This document shows positions 43,129 through 51,610 of a stretch of DNA of 64,000 bases, piece by piece (position 1 is the first letter of the stretch; each line of letters starts with the position of its first letter). The stretch is taken from contig JBQTHL010000031.1 of assembly GCA_052389915.1 (NCBI GenBank), positions 186,001 to 250,000 on the forward strand, given 5' to 3'. The stretch comes from Panacagrimonas sp052389915. GTDB lineage: Bacteria; Pseudomonadota; Gammaproteobacteria; Nevskiales; Nevskiaceae. Made by a program: the position numbers and the translations under genes. Below the pieces are notes generated by a model that did not search any database, was not told the DNA's origin, and saw only the letters and a list, made by a program, of their open reading frames with translations.

Positions 43129-44502
43129 CTAGATGAAGCCGAACCCGACCTGGAACAGCTTCTCCACGTCTCTGGCGTGTTTGCGATCGACCACGAACAG
43201 GATGACGTGGTCTTCGGCCTCGATCACCGTGTCGTGGTGCGCGATGATGACCTCGTCGCCGCGCACGATGGCGCCGATGGTCGTGCTCGGCGGCATCTTG
43301 ATTTCTTCCAGCCGCCGCCCGACCACCTTGGAACTCTTGCGATCGCCGTGCGCAATCGCTTCGATCGCCTCGGCCGCACCGCGCCGCAGGGAATGCACGC
43401 GCACCATATCCCCGCGACGCACGTGCGCCAGCAGCGCCGAAACTGTGGACTGTTGCGGCGAGATCGCAATGTCGATGGCGCCACCCTCCACAAGGTCCAC
43501 GTAGGACAATCGGTTGATGAGCGACAGCGCCTTGCGCGCGCCCAGGCGCTTGGCCAGCATCGCCGACAGGATGTTGGCCTCGTCGTCGTTGGTCACGGCG
43601 CAGAAGACGTCGCAATCCTCGATGTTCTCTTCCATCAGCAGATCTTCGTTGGCGGCGTCGCCCCACAGCACGGTGGCGCGCGTGAGCTGCTCCGAGAGGT
43701 ACCGCGCGCGTTCGCGCGAACGCTCCACCACCTTGACCTGCACGTCTTTCTCCAGCGCGCGCGCCAGGCGCAGGCCGATGTTGCCGCCGCCGGCCAGCAA
43801 CACGCGCTTGACCGGCTTATCCATGCGCCGCAGCTCGGCCATGATCTTGGGAATGTGCTCGGCCGCGGCAAGGAAGAACACTTCGTCCTCGGCCTCAATG
43901 ATGGTGTCGCCCTCGGGCAGAATCGGCCGGCCGCGGCGATAGATCGCGGCCACTCGCGCGTCGATTCCCGGTAGATGCTGCGGCAGTTCCCGGAGCTGGC
44001 GACTCACCAGCGGCCCGCCGTAATAGGCCTTGACGCCCACCAGCCGCACGCGGCCGTCGGCGAAGTCCACCACCTGCAGCGCGCCCGGATATTCGATCAG
44101 GCGCTTGATGTAATCGGTGACGAGCTGTTCCGGCGAAATATGCAAGTCCACCGACAGCGCGTCCTGTGCGAACAGGCGCTCCTCGCTCAGATACTCGGCC
44201 GAGCGCACGCGTGCGATCTTGGTCGGCGTCTGGAACAGGGTGTGGGCGATGCGGCAGGCGAGCATGTTGGTCTCGTCCGACTCGGTCACCGCGATAATCA
44301 TGTCGGCGTCGTCGGCTCCGGCGCGGCGCAGCACTTCCGGGTGCGAGGCGTAACCCTGCACCGTTCCGATGTCGAAGCGTTCCTGCAGGTCGCCCAGCAG
44401 ATTGGAATCTGCGTCGACCACCGTCACATCGTTGGATTCGCTGGCGAGGTTCTCGGCCAGGGTCGCGCCGACTTGGCCTGCACCGAGGATGATGATTTTC
44501 AC
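43129..44502 (-). CDS. trkA: Trk system regulatory subunit
   Basis: The 457-residue protein starts with GTG at 44502 (MKIIILGAGQVGATLAENL), matching the 458 residues of E. coli TrkA. It has two TrkA-N Rossmann domains (GAGQVG near residue 7 and AGGGNIG near residue 238) each followed by a TrkA-C domain. It gates TrkH according to NAD(H) and ATP. An in-frame extension of 21 codons is open upstream but does not look coding. In many gammaproteobacteria trkA follows rsmB directly; here three extra genes lie between. Confidence 0.95.
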   Translation of the reverse strand: MKIIILGAGQVGATLAENLASESNDVTVVDADSNLLGDLQERFDIGTVQGYASHPEVLRRAGADDADMIIAVTESDETNMLACRIAHTLFQTPTKIARVRSAEYLSEERLFAQDALSVDLHISPEQLVTDYIKRLIEYPGALQVVDFADGRVRLVGVKAYYGGPLVSRQLRELPQHLPGIDARVAAIYRRGRPILPEGDTIIEAEDEVFFLAAAEHIPKIMAELRRMDKPVKRVLLAGGGNIGLRLARALEKDVQVKVVERSRERARYLSEQLTRATVLWGDAANEDLLMEENIEDCDVFCAVTNDDEANILSAMLAKRLGARKALSLINRLSYVDLVEGGAIDIAISPQQSTVSALLAHVRRGDMVRVHSLRRGAAEAIEAIAHGDRKSSKVVGRRLEEIKMPPSTTIGAIVRGDEVIIAHHDTVIEAEDHVILFVVDRKHARDVEKLFQVGFGFI

Positions 44503-44585
44503 GTCACAATTTTTGGGGGCTCCCCGCAGCGAGCGCACCATACGCCCGACTTTGTTGCGGTGCAAGAAAACCCGGAACCGGGTCC

Positions 44586-45173
44586 TCAGCCACGCGGCTT
44601 GCCCGCCAGGGATTTGGATTTGAGCGGCGACCAGTCAGGGTACGCCGCGTCGCCGAGCAGTTTTCCGTTCTGGTAGCGCGCCGCGACCCGGAACGGACGA
44701 CGCGCTGAACTGTTGTCGTACACGGTGGCCTCGTCGGCCAGCGGCAAGGCTGCTTCCACGTTGATCCACAGGCGGCGGTAGCGCTCTCTAACCTTGTCTT
44801 CCGGCACCGAATGACCGCCCTGAGCGGCGCGCAGTCGCGTGCGCGTCACGGTCAGCTCTTCGGGGACCAGGATCACGTGCAGGAAAATCAGATATCCCGC
44901 GGCCTGCGCCTGCCGTATCAACGCCAGCTTGGATGGATGCGAAAAAACCGTTTCGGCGACGAAAGAGCGCTTTCTTTCGATCGCGGCATTGCGCGCCTTC
45001 TCGGCCAGCGCCGCCGCTTCGTGGCCGTGGGCTTCCTCGTCGCCGGGCCATTCTCGGCGCGCGATCAGGTCCGCATTGATGAAGGGCAGATGCGTCGCAG
45101 GACCGAGCACGCATTCGAAGAACGTGGTCTTGCCGGCGCCGTTGGGACCGACCAGCAGATGCAGCGCGGGCAA
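44586..45173 (-). CDS. Zeta-toxin-like kinase of a toxin-antitoxin pair
   Basis: The 195-residue protein has a Walker A motif at its N terminus (LVGPNGAGKTTFF), NADLIARREWP, an Asp/Glu-containing ETVFSHPSKLAL segment and a basic GGHSVPEDKVRERYRR stretch, as in small zeta-like P-loop kinases. Classical zeta toxins phosphorylate UDP-N-acetylglucosamine; this short group often pairs with ParD-like antitoxins, and its substrate is not established. The start is TTG at 45173 with AGGAG 7 nt upstream, inside the end of the antitoxin gene region. A rare start may keep toxin levels low. Confidence 0.82.
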   Translation of the reverse strand: MPALHLLVGPNGAGKTTFFECVLGPATHLPFINADLIARREWPGDEEAHGHEAAALAEKARNAAIERKRSFVAETVFSHPSKLALIRQAQAAGYLIFLHVILVPEELTVTRTRLRAAQGGHSVPEDKVRERYRRLWINVEAALPLADEATVYDNSSARRPFRVAARYQNGKLLGDAAYPDWSPLKSKSLAGKPRG

Positions 45174-45176
45174 ATC

Positions 45177-45581
45177 TCAGCTCCTGCGCGGCTTCCTGGT
45201 TTTCACTGCGGCTTGCGTCTTCGGTGCCGAAGGTTCGCGCACCACGACCTCGCCTTGCCCGTCGAGCTCGGCGTAGCGATAGCCGGTTTCCTGAAAGCTC
45301 TTGTCGAGGCGCAAGCCGCTGCGCAGGGAGTCGCCCCGGCCGCTCCAGACCGCGCGAACCACGGCCTGCTCCTTGGTGGAAATCTGGTCGTAATCGCCGG
45401 CGCCATCCAGCACACGGCGGATGTCGTCGGCCGACACTTCGGGGGAGCGCTCCAGTTCGCGGCCGATGCGCGCCCAGTGGCTGACCTGCTGCGCCACGCT
45501 GCGGCTCATGCTCGAAGCGGCGTCGCGCGCTGCATCGGTAATTTCGGCTTCCAGTCGAACGGGGGCGAAGGCAGTGCCCAT
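45177..45581 (-). CDS. ParD-like antitoxin
   Basis: The 134-residue protein begins MGTAFAPVRLEAEITDAAR with GGAG 6 nt upstream of ATG 45581. The N-terminal half (DAARDAASSMSRSVAQQVSH, WARIGRELERSP) is the ParD-like ribbon-helix/helix region found in antitoxins that accompany short zeta-like kinases. The C terminus is basic (KTRKPRRS). It would neutralise the kinase encoded 3 nt downstream and repress the operon. An alternative ATG lies six codons upstream at 45599. Confidence 0.78.
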   Translation of the reverse strand: MGTAFAPVRLEAEITDAARDAASSMSRSVAQQVSHWARIGRELERSPEVSADDIRRVLDGAGDYDQISTKEQAVVRAVWSGRGDSLRSGLRLDKSFQETGYRYAELDGQGEVVVREPSAPKTQAAVKTRKPRRS

Positions 45582-45636
45582 GACATGCTCCGGCGACAAA
45601 TCTTGTCGTAACGTAGCAGATTGCTACGTCGGCGTC

Positions 45637-46116
45637 TCAAGCCTGCCCCGATTCCTCCTGCGCAATGCGGCTGATGTGCTCGCAGAAATCCGGGTCCTCG
45701 CCGCGCAGCAACTCGGGCAGCATGGAGCGGAAATCCTCGCGCACGCACCACTCGCGCATGTAGTCCTCCCAGCTCTGCCACAGGCGCCGCGTCTGCTTGG
45801 GCATGTCGTCCTCGTAAACCAGAAGATAAGCACGCTCGAACAGCGAAATCAGAATTCCGAACAACACGTTCTTGCGTTCGCGCTGTTCGTCGGTCAGCGG
45901 CGCGCTGGCCTTAAGCGGACTCATCAGTCGCAGGTCCGCGTGTTCCAATACCAGGCGCAGGAAGCTGGCGTACTCGTCCGACAGGGCCTGATACAGCTCC
46001 TCCTCGTCGTTCGCATGTTCCTTGCGCTGCTCGTAGAGGAACACCCCGATCGCCAGCGGAAAACCGATCACCGTGACCAGATAGCTCAGAAACTCCATCC
46101 ACTCGAACAGGCTCAT
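45637..46116 (-). CDS. Membrane-anchored protein of unknown function
   Basis: The 159-residue protein starts MSLFEWMEFLSYLVTVIGF with one N-terminal membrane helix (about 8-27) followed by a soluble helical domain rich in Glu, Leu and Arg (DEYASFLRLVLEHADLRL, WQSWEDYMREW). Conserved-looking Trp and acidic residues suggest a folded domain, but I do not recognise the family. It lies between rsmB and the toxin-antitoxin pair on the same strand, 35 nt after the rsmB stop. The longer frame upstream overlaps rsmB and is rejected. Confidence 0.65.
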   Translation of the reverse strand: MSLFEWMEFLSYLVTVIGFPLAIGVFLYEQRKEHANDEEELYQALSDEYASFLRLVLEHADLRLMSPLKASAPLTDEQRERKNVLFGILISLFERAYLLVYEDDMPKQTRRLWQSWEDYMREWCVREDFRSMLPELLRGEDPDFCEHISRIAQEESGQA

Positions 46117-46151
46117 GAGCCCATCGTAACGCGCGCAACGCGCGCCATGGA

Positions 46152-47453
46152 TTACACCGCGGCGCGCACCGTCTTGCGCAAACAGGCGTAGTAGAAACCA
46201 TCGAAATCGCCGCCCGGCGCAATGCGCCGTCCAAAGCGCCGGGCCTCGCCCCAGGGTGCTTCGATAGGCTCGTGCTTGGCGTCGGCCTGTTGCAGGAAAA
46301 ACTTGCGCACGACCTCTTCGCCCTCGGCGGCCAGAATCGAGCAGGTTGCATAGACCATCCGTCCGCCCGGCGCGAGCAGCGGCCACAGCGCAGTGAGCAG
46401 CCGGAACTGCTCGGCCGCCATGCGCGGGATGTCGTCGTGCCGGCGCAGCCACTTGATGTCCGGATGACGCCGGATGACGCCGGTGCCGGAGCAGGGCGCG
46501 TCGAGAAGAATCCGGTCGAACAGGGCGCCGTTCCAGCGATCCTTGAGCTGGCCGGCGTCGTGCGCGAGCAATTGCGCGTTCAAGCCCAGGCGGGTGAGGT
46601 TTTCCTGCACCCGATGCAGCCGCGTCGCGTCGCTGTCGAGCGCGACCATGCTCACGTCCGCACGTTCCAGCGCGTGCACGGTTTTTCCGCCGGGCGCACA
46701 GCAGGCATCGAGCACGTTCAATCCTGACTCAAGCTGCAACAGATCCGCGGCTAGCTGCGCCGATGCGTCCTGCACCGAAACCTCGCCTTCGGCGAAACCC
46801 GCCAGTCGCTCGACCGGCACCGCGCTTTCCAGAATCAGCGCGTCCGGGGCGTCGGCCACCTCACGCACTTCTAGGCCGGCTGTACGCAGCTTGATAGCGT
46901 AGTCCGCGCGCGTGATGCGCCGGCCATTCACGCGCAGAGTCAGCGGGCCCTGCACATTGCCGCCGGCAAGCACTGGCTCCCAGTTCTCCGGCCAGTCGCA
47001 GCGGATCGAATCGATCATCCAAGTCGGATACGAGTAGCGCTTCGACGCGTCCTCGGCCGCCGCCATTTCAAGCGCGCGGCCATCGCGCTGGTAACGACGC
47101 AGCAGCGCGTTCACCAGCGGGCGTCGCCCCGGCATCCCCAGGATTTCGCAGGCGTCCACCGTTTCGCTCACCGCGGCGTGCGGCGACACCCGCATCGAGC
47201 GCAACTGGAACAGGCCGACCTCGATCAGCGCCGCGACCTGCGGTTCGTCGACGAGCGGAGATTTGAGCATCTTGCCCGCGATGGCAGCGAGAATCAGATG
47301 CTCGCGCAGGACCCCGTAGGCCAGGGCACGCAGCAGGCCGCGGTCGCCCGGCGCAAGATCTTCGTCGGCAGCGGGAAGCACATCGTCGAGACTACGGCCG
47401 GCGAGCACGGCGGCCACCGCGAGCGCGGCGGCGGAACGGGGGGAGGGTTTCAT
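46152..47453 (-). CDS. rsmB: 16S rRNA (cytosine-967-C5)-methyltransferase
   Basis: The 433-residue enzyme methylates C967 of 16S rRNA. An N-terminal NusB-like RNA-binding domain (about 1-135) precedes a Rossmann methyltransferase domain with the SAM motif LDACCAPGGKT (about 250), the catalytic-cysteine motif LDAPCSGTGVIRRHPDIK and the second Cys in YATCSI. Length agrees with the E. coli enzyme (429). It is in a minus-strand run from apaH to trkA. Confidence 0.95.
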   Translation of the reverse strand: MKPSPRSAAALAVAAVLAGRSLDDVLPAADEDLAPGDRGLLRALAYGVLREHLILAAIAGKMLKSPLVDEPQVAALIEVGLFQLRSMRVSPHAAVSETVDACEILGMPGRRPLVNALLRRYQRDGRALEMAAAEDASKRYSYPTWMIDSIRCDWPENWEPVLAGGNVQGPLTLRVNGRRITRADYAIKLRTAGLEVREVADAPDALILESAVPVERLAGFAEGEVSVQDASAQLAADLLQLESGLNVLDACCAPGGKTVHALERADVSMVALDSDATRLHRVQENLTRLGLNAQLLAHDAGQLKDRWNGALFDRILLDAPCSGTGVIRRHPDIKWLRRHDDIPRMAAEQFRLLTALWPLLAPGGRMVYATCSILAAEGEEVVRKFFLQQADAKHEPIEAPWGEARRFGRRIAPGGDFDGFYYACLRKTVRAAV

Positions 47454-47480
47454 CCGCGCATTATCGCGCGGCGGGATGAA

Positions 47481-48320
47481 TCAGTCGGCCGCAGCGTCCG
47501 GCTTCTGGTAGACCGATCCCGGCACCTGAAACAAGCGCCCGGTTTCCAGCTCCAGTGCCGTCAACTGCCCACCCCAGATGCAGCCGGTGTCCAGCCCGTA
47601 GACCCGCTCCTGCGGCCAGTACACCTTTCCCAGGGTGGACCAGTGGCCGAACACGATGGGAACGTCTTGGCTGGCGCGGCCGGGAACCTGGAACCAGGGC
47701 AACAGGCCCGGGGCCTGAGTACCGGGCGCGCCCTTGGGACGCAGGTCGAGCCGGCCGTCCGGATGACAATAGCGCAGACGCGTCAGGCAATTGACCACGA
47801 AACGCGTGCGGTCGATACCGCGCAGGCTGTCACTCCAACGCTCCGGCTGATCGCCGTACATGCGGGCGAAAAACCTAGACCCGGACTTTCCCGAAATGAC
47901 CTTCCCGGCCTCGCTCGCCAGTACCAGGGTCTGCGATGCGCTCCAATGGGGAGCCAAGCCTGCGTGGACGAGCAAGGTTCCGGTATCCGGGTGCTGCCAG
48001 GCCAGCGGCTGCCGCGCCAGCCAGTCGAGCAACTCATCTCCATCCGGCGCCACCAGAACCTCCGTCAAGGTGTCGCGGCGCCCGGTTGTGCCGCCGTTGG
48101 CGACCGCCAGCAGATGCAGATCGTGATTGCCCAGGATGGTTACGGCAGCCGATCCCAGATCACGAGCCAGGCGCAGCACCTCCAGGGAATGAGGACCGCG
48201 ATTGACCAGATCGCCGACCAGCACGATCTGGTCGCGCGCAGGGTCGAAGCGGATCGCCGCAAGCAAGGCAACCAACTCTTCGTGACAACCCTGGACATCG
48301 CCTATCGCATAAGTGGGCAT
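47481..48320 (-). CDS. apaH: Symmetrical bis(5'-nucleosyl)-tetraphosphatase
   Basis: The 279-residue metallophosphatase hydrolyses Ap4A to two ADP and can decap Np4-capped RNA. Motifs are GDVQGCHEEL at the N terminus, VGDLVNRGP and GNHDLHLLA, the ApaH forms of the phosphoesterase signatures. Length is typical (about 275-280). It precedes rsmB by 27 nt and is divergent from the tad locus, with 247 bp between the starts. Confidence 0.95.
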   Translation of the reverse strand: MPTYAIGDVQGCHEELVALLAAIRFDPARDQIVLVGDLVNRGPHSLEVLRLARDLGSAAVTILGNHDLHLLAVANGGTTGRRDTLTEVLVAPDGDELLDWLARQPLAWQHPDTGTLLVHAGLAPHWSASQTLVLASEAGKVISGKSGSRFFARMYGDQPERWSDSLRGIDRTRFVVNCLTRLRYCHPDGRLDLRPKGAPGTQAPGLLPWFQVPGRASQDVPIVFGHWSTLGKVYWPQERVYGLDTGCIWGGQLTALELETGRLFQVPGSVYQKPDAAAD

Positions 48321-48567
48321 GGGGGCGAAGTGTCGTTAAAAATGAGGCGAGGCACTTGTTCGCTGCGACCGTGGGCTGAATCAACCCCCTAAAAGCCGGA
48401 TGTTTGCGGATCAGCGGCAGTAAAAAAGCGACGAAAAGCCGGCGCCAGAAAACCGCCGACGAGCGGTGCAAAAACGTCCTGTCGGTAGCTTTGACGTTTA
48501 TCCGGGTGCGGCGCATTGTGATCGCGCTGGCCAAGCACGGCCAGTTCAAACAAATCGGAGCACTACC

Positions 48568-48759
48568 ATGTTGAAGAATCGTTTTGGTTTTCGTAAGCAA
48601 GAAGGCGCCACTGCGGTCGAGTACGCCTTGATCGTCGGAATCCTCGGCCTGTTGATCGTTGCTGCGTTTGGCGTACTCGGCGCCAGTTTTGAAGGCGTGT
48701 TCGACACGATCGCCGCTGCGATCAGCGGTGGCGGCAGCACGCCCACTCCGACCCCGTAA
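48568..48759 (+). CDS. flp: Flp-type IVb pilin
   Basis: The 63-residue prepilin has a short basic leader (MLKNRFGFRKQEG), a prepilin cleavage site after Gly13, and the Flp signature ATAVEYALIVGILGLLIVAA, which forms the hydrophobic assembly helix. The C terminus ends GGGSTPTPTP. After cleavage by a TadV/CpaA peptidase (not in this window) it polymerises into Flp pili for surface adhesion. A GGAG lies 8 nt upstream of ATG 48568. It is the first gene of the tad locus and is likely the most highly expressed. Confidence 0.92.
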   Translation: MLKNRFGFRKQEGATAVEYALIVGILGLLIVAAFGVLGASFEGVFDTIAAAISGGGSTPTPTP

Positions 48760-48798
48760 GGCGTCGAGCAGCTGGCAACGTGGATCGTTCTCCCGCAG

Positions 48799-48827
48799 CT
48801 CCGGGCATCCTCTTGGGATGTCCGGAG
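48799..48827 (+). other. Hairpin in the 331-bp flp-cpaB gap
   Basis: The gap 48760-49090 has no gene. CTCCGGGCATCC at 48799-48810 pairs with GGATGTCCGGAG at 48816-48827, 11 of 12 positions as Watson-Crick pairs, with no T-run after it. A hairpin at this point could stabilise the flp message or partly terminate transcription so that pilin is made in excess of the assembly machine. The rest of the gap contains an AT-rich stretch at about 48937-48965, a possible second promoter. Confidence 0.45.
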
Positions 48828-49090
48828 TCGCGGGGCTGTCGAGGGAGCCCCCAACTGATCAGCGTTGCATGGCCCAGACGATGCAGTGCCGGATTCTGGA
48901 ATCGGGGTTGCAGACAGGCGAAGGCGGCTATCGACCTTCTGCAACAAATAAAGAAATATCTGCATGTGAAGCCCGCAGAAACTCGCGTAGCTTCTTCCGT
49001 CTTCAACACCTCGCCCACGTTTTTACGCGATCATCCGCACGATGAAAACGGGTCGTCAAGCCGACCATACGGATTCACGAGAGAGTCGTC

Positions 49091-50065
49091 ATGGCAACAA
49101 TTCCAAGCAATGCCGCCAAGATCATGGGAGTGGTCGCCGTCGTCCTCACGGTGGTGCTGGCCTTCGTAGGCTATCGCTACAGCCGCGAATATGCGGAGAC
49201 TTCCGAGCGTGCAAATCAGAAGCCGGTGGCGGTGAAAGCCGAGCAGGCTGTTCCGAAGTTGCTTGCGGTGGTCGCAGTCAAGCCTTTGCCGGCATATAAG
49301 CCCATCGCCAAGGATGGGGTGCAACTGGTGGAGGTTGCCATTGCGCCGAAGGAGTATTTCACCAGCGTCGACCAGGTGATCGGCAAGGAACCGCTCACCG
49401 ACATTGATGGCGGCGCGCCCATCACTCAACGCTATTTTGCCGACGGAAACATTCTGGCCAAGACCATTCCGCCGGGATTTCAGGCGGTGTCGGTCGAAAT
49501 CAGCGACGTGATTGCGGTCGGAGGTTTCGTGCGTCCGGGCGATATCGTCGACGTGCTGCTGTATCTACGGAACGGCAATGAAGTTCAAGACGCGCAGGCG
49601 CGGGTGCTGCTGAAGGAAACCCGCGTGCTGGCGTACCAGGAACTTGTCGTCGAGCGACCCGAGGGTCTTAAAGACGAGGAGCAGACCGGGCGTGCCAACA
49701 GCAATCGCAGGCAACGAACCGCGGTGCTCGCAGTGCCCGAGGCGCAGACCACCCGACTGATGCTCGGCGCCAATCTCGGCGAATTGCGGCTGGCGCTGCA
49801 TGGCCTGGTACCCGAATCGACAGAAATGGCCGCATTGCCGGCCGACGTGCAGGTACCCGATTTGCAGACCGTGGCGTCGTCCGCCGAACCCAGGCTGGTG
49901 GAATTGGCGCCTGCGGGAAACCCCGCCGTGCCGAAGAAGGTTCCGGACAAGGCCATCACCGCGGCCCAGCTATCGAAAATCGAACTGCCGCCCGGTCAGA
50001 AGAAGATCGTTCGCCAGCAGGTGTTCGTCTACAGGGGAACGACGGTGGAGACGGTGACGCCGTGA
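49091..50065 (+). CDS. cpaB: Flp pilus assembly protein CpaB/RcpC
   Basis: The 324-residue protein has an N-terminal membrane anchor (about 13-31), a SAF domain (about 60-125, with VVAVKPLPAYKPIAKDGVQL shown here as VAVKPLPAYKPIAKDG) and an RcpC/CpaB domain (about 130-235) with VEISDVIAVGGFVRPGDIVD and ALHG. It sits in the periplasm at the secretin of the Flp pilus. The C-terminal portion is Pro/Ala/Lys-rich. It overlaps the start of the secretin gene by 4 nt. Confidence 0.92.
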   Translation: MATIPSNAAKIMGVVAVVLTVVLAFVGYRYSREYAETSERANQKPVAVKAEQAVPKLLAVVAVKPLPAYKPIAKDGVQLVEVAIAPKEYFTSVDQVIGKEPLTDIDGGAPITQRYFADGNILAKTIPPGFQAVSVEISDVIAVGGFVRPGDIVDVLLYLRNGNEVQDAQARVLLKETRVLAYQELVVERPEGLKDEEQTGRANSNRRQRTAVLAVPEAQTTRLMLGANLGELRLALHGLVPESTEMAALPADVQVPDLQTVASSAEPRLVELAPAGNPAVPKKVPDKAITAAQLSKIELPPGQKKIVRQQVFVYRGTTVETVTP

Positions 50066-51456
50066 ACGACAAAGTGAATGCCGGAATGAATTCGAACCGC
50101 CGTATCGGGAAGTATTGGACCCTCATTGCCAGTGCCTTGGCGGCGGTGCTGCTGGCCTTTGCCGGAACAGTGCCAGCCGCGCCCCCCGCCTCGACAACTC
50201 CCCAGATGATCCAGGTAGAAATCGGCACCCACAAGCTGATCCGCGAACCGGCGGGCGTGCAGCGGGTGGCGGTGGGCGATCCGTCGGTGGCGGACGTGAA
50301 CGTGGTCAACCAGAAGGAACTGCTGGTCTCCGGCAAGAAGCTCGGCATCACCAGCCTGCTGGTGTGGCCACGCAACTCGCCGCAGCCGCAGGAATATCGC
50401 ATCCGCGTACTAGGCGTGCAGGACCCGGAAGATGTCACCAAGACCGATCCGGAACTGGGTCAGGCGAGCATCGCCCGCGGCGCCAGCCTTGAGGGCAAGC
50501 TGCCCAATCTGCTGGCCTATCGCCGGGCCAAGGTGGCGGCCACGCCACTCAAGGACGGCGTGAGCGATTCCAGCGTGGTGGAAGGCGAGATGCAGGTGTT
50601 CACGGAGATCAAGATCGCCGAGGTCAACCGCACCACCTTGCAGGCTTACGGCGCGCAGTTTTTCAAGAACGTGGCGAACACCACCGCAGGCATCGCGCCG
50701 CCGGGCACGCTGACCTCGATCCAGAACACCGGCAACGCGTTCACGCTCAACAGCCAGTCGGGTTTCCTGCCGGTGAGTGAGGCTTTCAACCTGGTGTTCG
50801 GCGACGCCACGCGAGGATTTCTCGGCGTGCTCAGCGTGCTGGAACGCAAGGGCCTGGCGCGGGTGCTGGCCGAGCCGAGCCTTACTTCCATGAGCGGGCA
50901 GACCGCAACGTTCCTCGCGGGTGGCGAATTCCCGGTGCCTGTGAACCAGGGGCAGAACGGGTCGATCACGGTCGAATACAAGGAATTCGGCGTGCGCCTT
51001 TCGCTCACACCGACCGTACTGTCCTCGCAAAGAATTGCGCTGAAAGTGGCGCCGGAAGTCAGCGATCTGGACTTCAACGCCGGCATCCAGATCGGCGGCG
51101 TGGCGGTGCCGGCATTGACAGTGCGACGTACCGATACGTCCATCGAACTGGGCGACGGCGAGAGCTTTGTCATCTCCGGACTGGTCAGCAGCAACGTGAT
51201 CGCCAACGTCGACAAAGTGCCGTTCCTGGGCGACATCCCCATCCTCGGTGCGTTCTTCCGGTCGGTGAGCAACCAGCGCTCGGAGAAGGAACTCATCATG
51301 GTGGTGACGCCGCGCCTCGTGCGACCGCTGGCGCGCGAGGCCAAGCTGCCGCCACTGCCCGGCGCAAAGTACGACGACTACCGCCCGGGTTTCGGCAGCC
51401 TGCTCGTCGGCGAAACCGGGGAGTTCGATTCAAGCTCCTTCGGATTCAGCCGATAA
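50062..51456 (+). CDS. cpaC: Flp pilus outer-membrane secretin CpaC/RcpA
   Basis: The 464-residue protein has a signal segment (about 20-45), the pilus N-terminal domain (about 55-125, with GVQRVAVGDPSVADVNVVN), and a secretin domain (about 210-430) with SEPSL-like AEPSLTSMSGQTATFLAGGE, VPFLGDIPILGAFFRS and the final ELIMVVTPRLV. It forms the outer-membrane pore for the pilus. It starts at GTG 50062 overlapping the cpaB stop (GTGA); an internal ATG at codon 9 (MNSNRR) is an alternative. Confidence 0.93.
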   Translation: MNDKVNAGMNSNRRIGKYWTLIASALAAVLLAFAGTVPAAPPASTTPQMIQVEIGTHKLIREPAGVQRVAVGDPSVADVNVVNQKELLVSGKKLGITSLLVWPRNSPQPQEYRIRVLGVQDPEDVTKTDPELGQASIARGASLEGKLPNLLAYRRAKVAATPLKDGVSDSSVVEGEMQVFTEIKIAEVNRTTLQAYGAQFFKNVANTTAGIAPPGTLTSIQNTGNAFTLNSQSGFLPVSEAFNLVFGDATRGFLGVLSVLERKGLARVLAEPSLTSMSGQTATFLAGGEFPVPVNQGQNGSITVEYKEFGVRLSLTPTVLSSQRIALKVAPEVSDLDFNAGIQIGGVAVPALTVRRTDTSIELGDGESFVISGLVSSNVIANVDKVPFLGDIPILGAFFRSVSNQRSEKELIMVVTPRLVRPLAREAKLPPLPGAKYDDYRPGFGSLLVGETGEFDSSSFGFSR

Positions 51457-51483
51457 GGAAATCCCGACCCGGTCGAGCACACG

Positions 51484-51546
51484 GTCGCGGGCATAGCCCG
51501 CTCCTACGGAATTCGCGGCGCGGTAGGAGCGGGCCATGCCCGCGAC
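51484..51546. repeat. Inverted pair of REP elements in the cpaC-tadZ gap
   Basis: Two GTAGGAGC-headed REP units face each other: one on the minus strand (51484-51507) and one on the plus strand (51523-51546), separated by GGAATTCGCGGCGCG. Each has a GGGC(AT)GCCC core. The plus-strand unit carries AGGAG 6 nt before an ATG (51536) that is in frame with tadZ. It matches the REP at the ackA start. Confidence 0.8.
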
Positions 51547-51610
51547 AGACCGACGCAATCCGCGCGAAATCCATCGCACAATACGGGCACTACGGCATTC
51601 CGGAGAACAA

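Noticed and set aside
48330..48370. Possible sigma-54 promoter upstream of flp
   Set aside because: GG and GC elements are separated by 9 rather than 10 bases and the TTGC part is missing.
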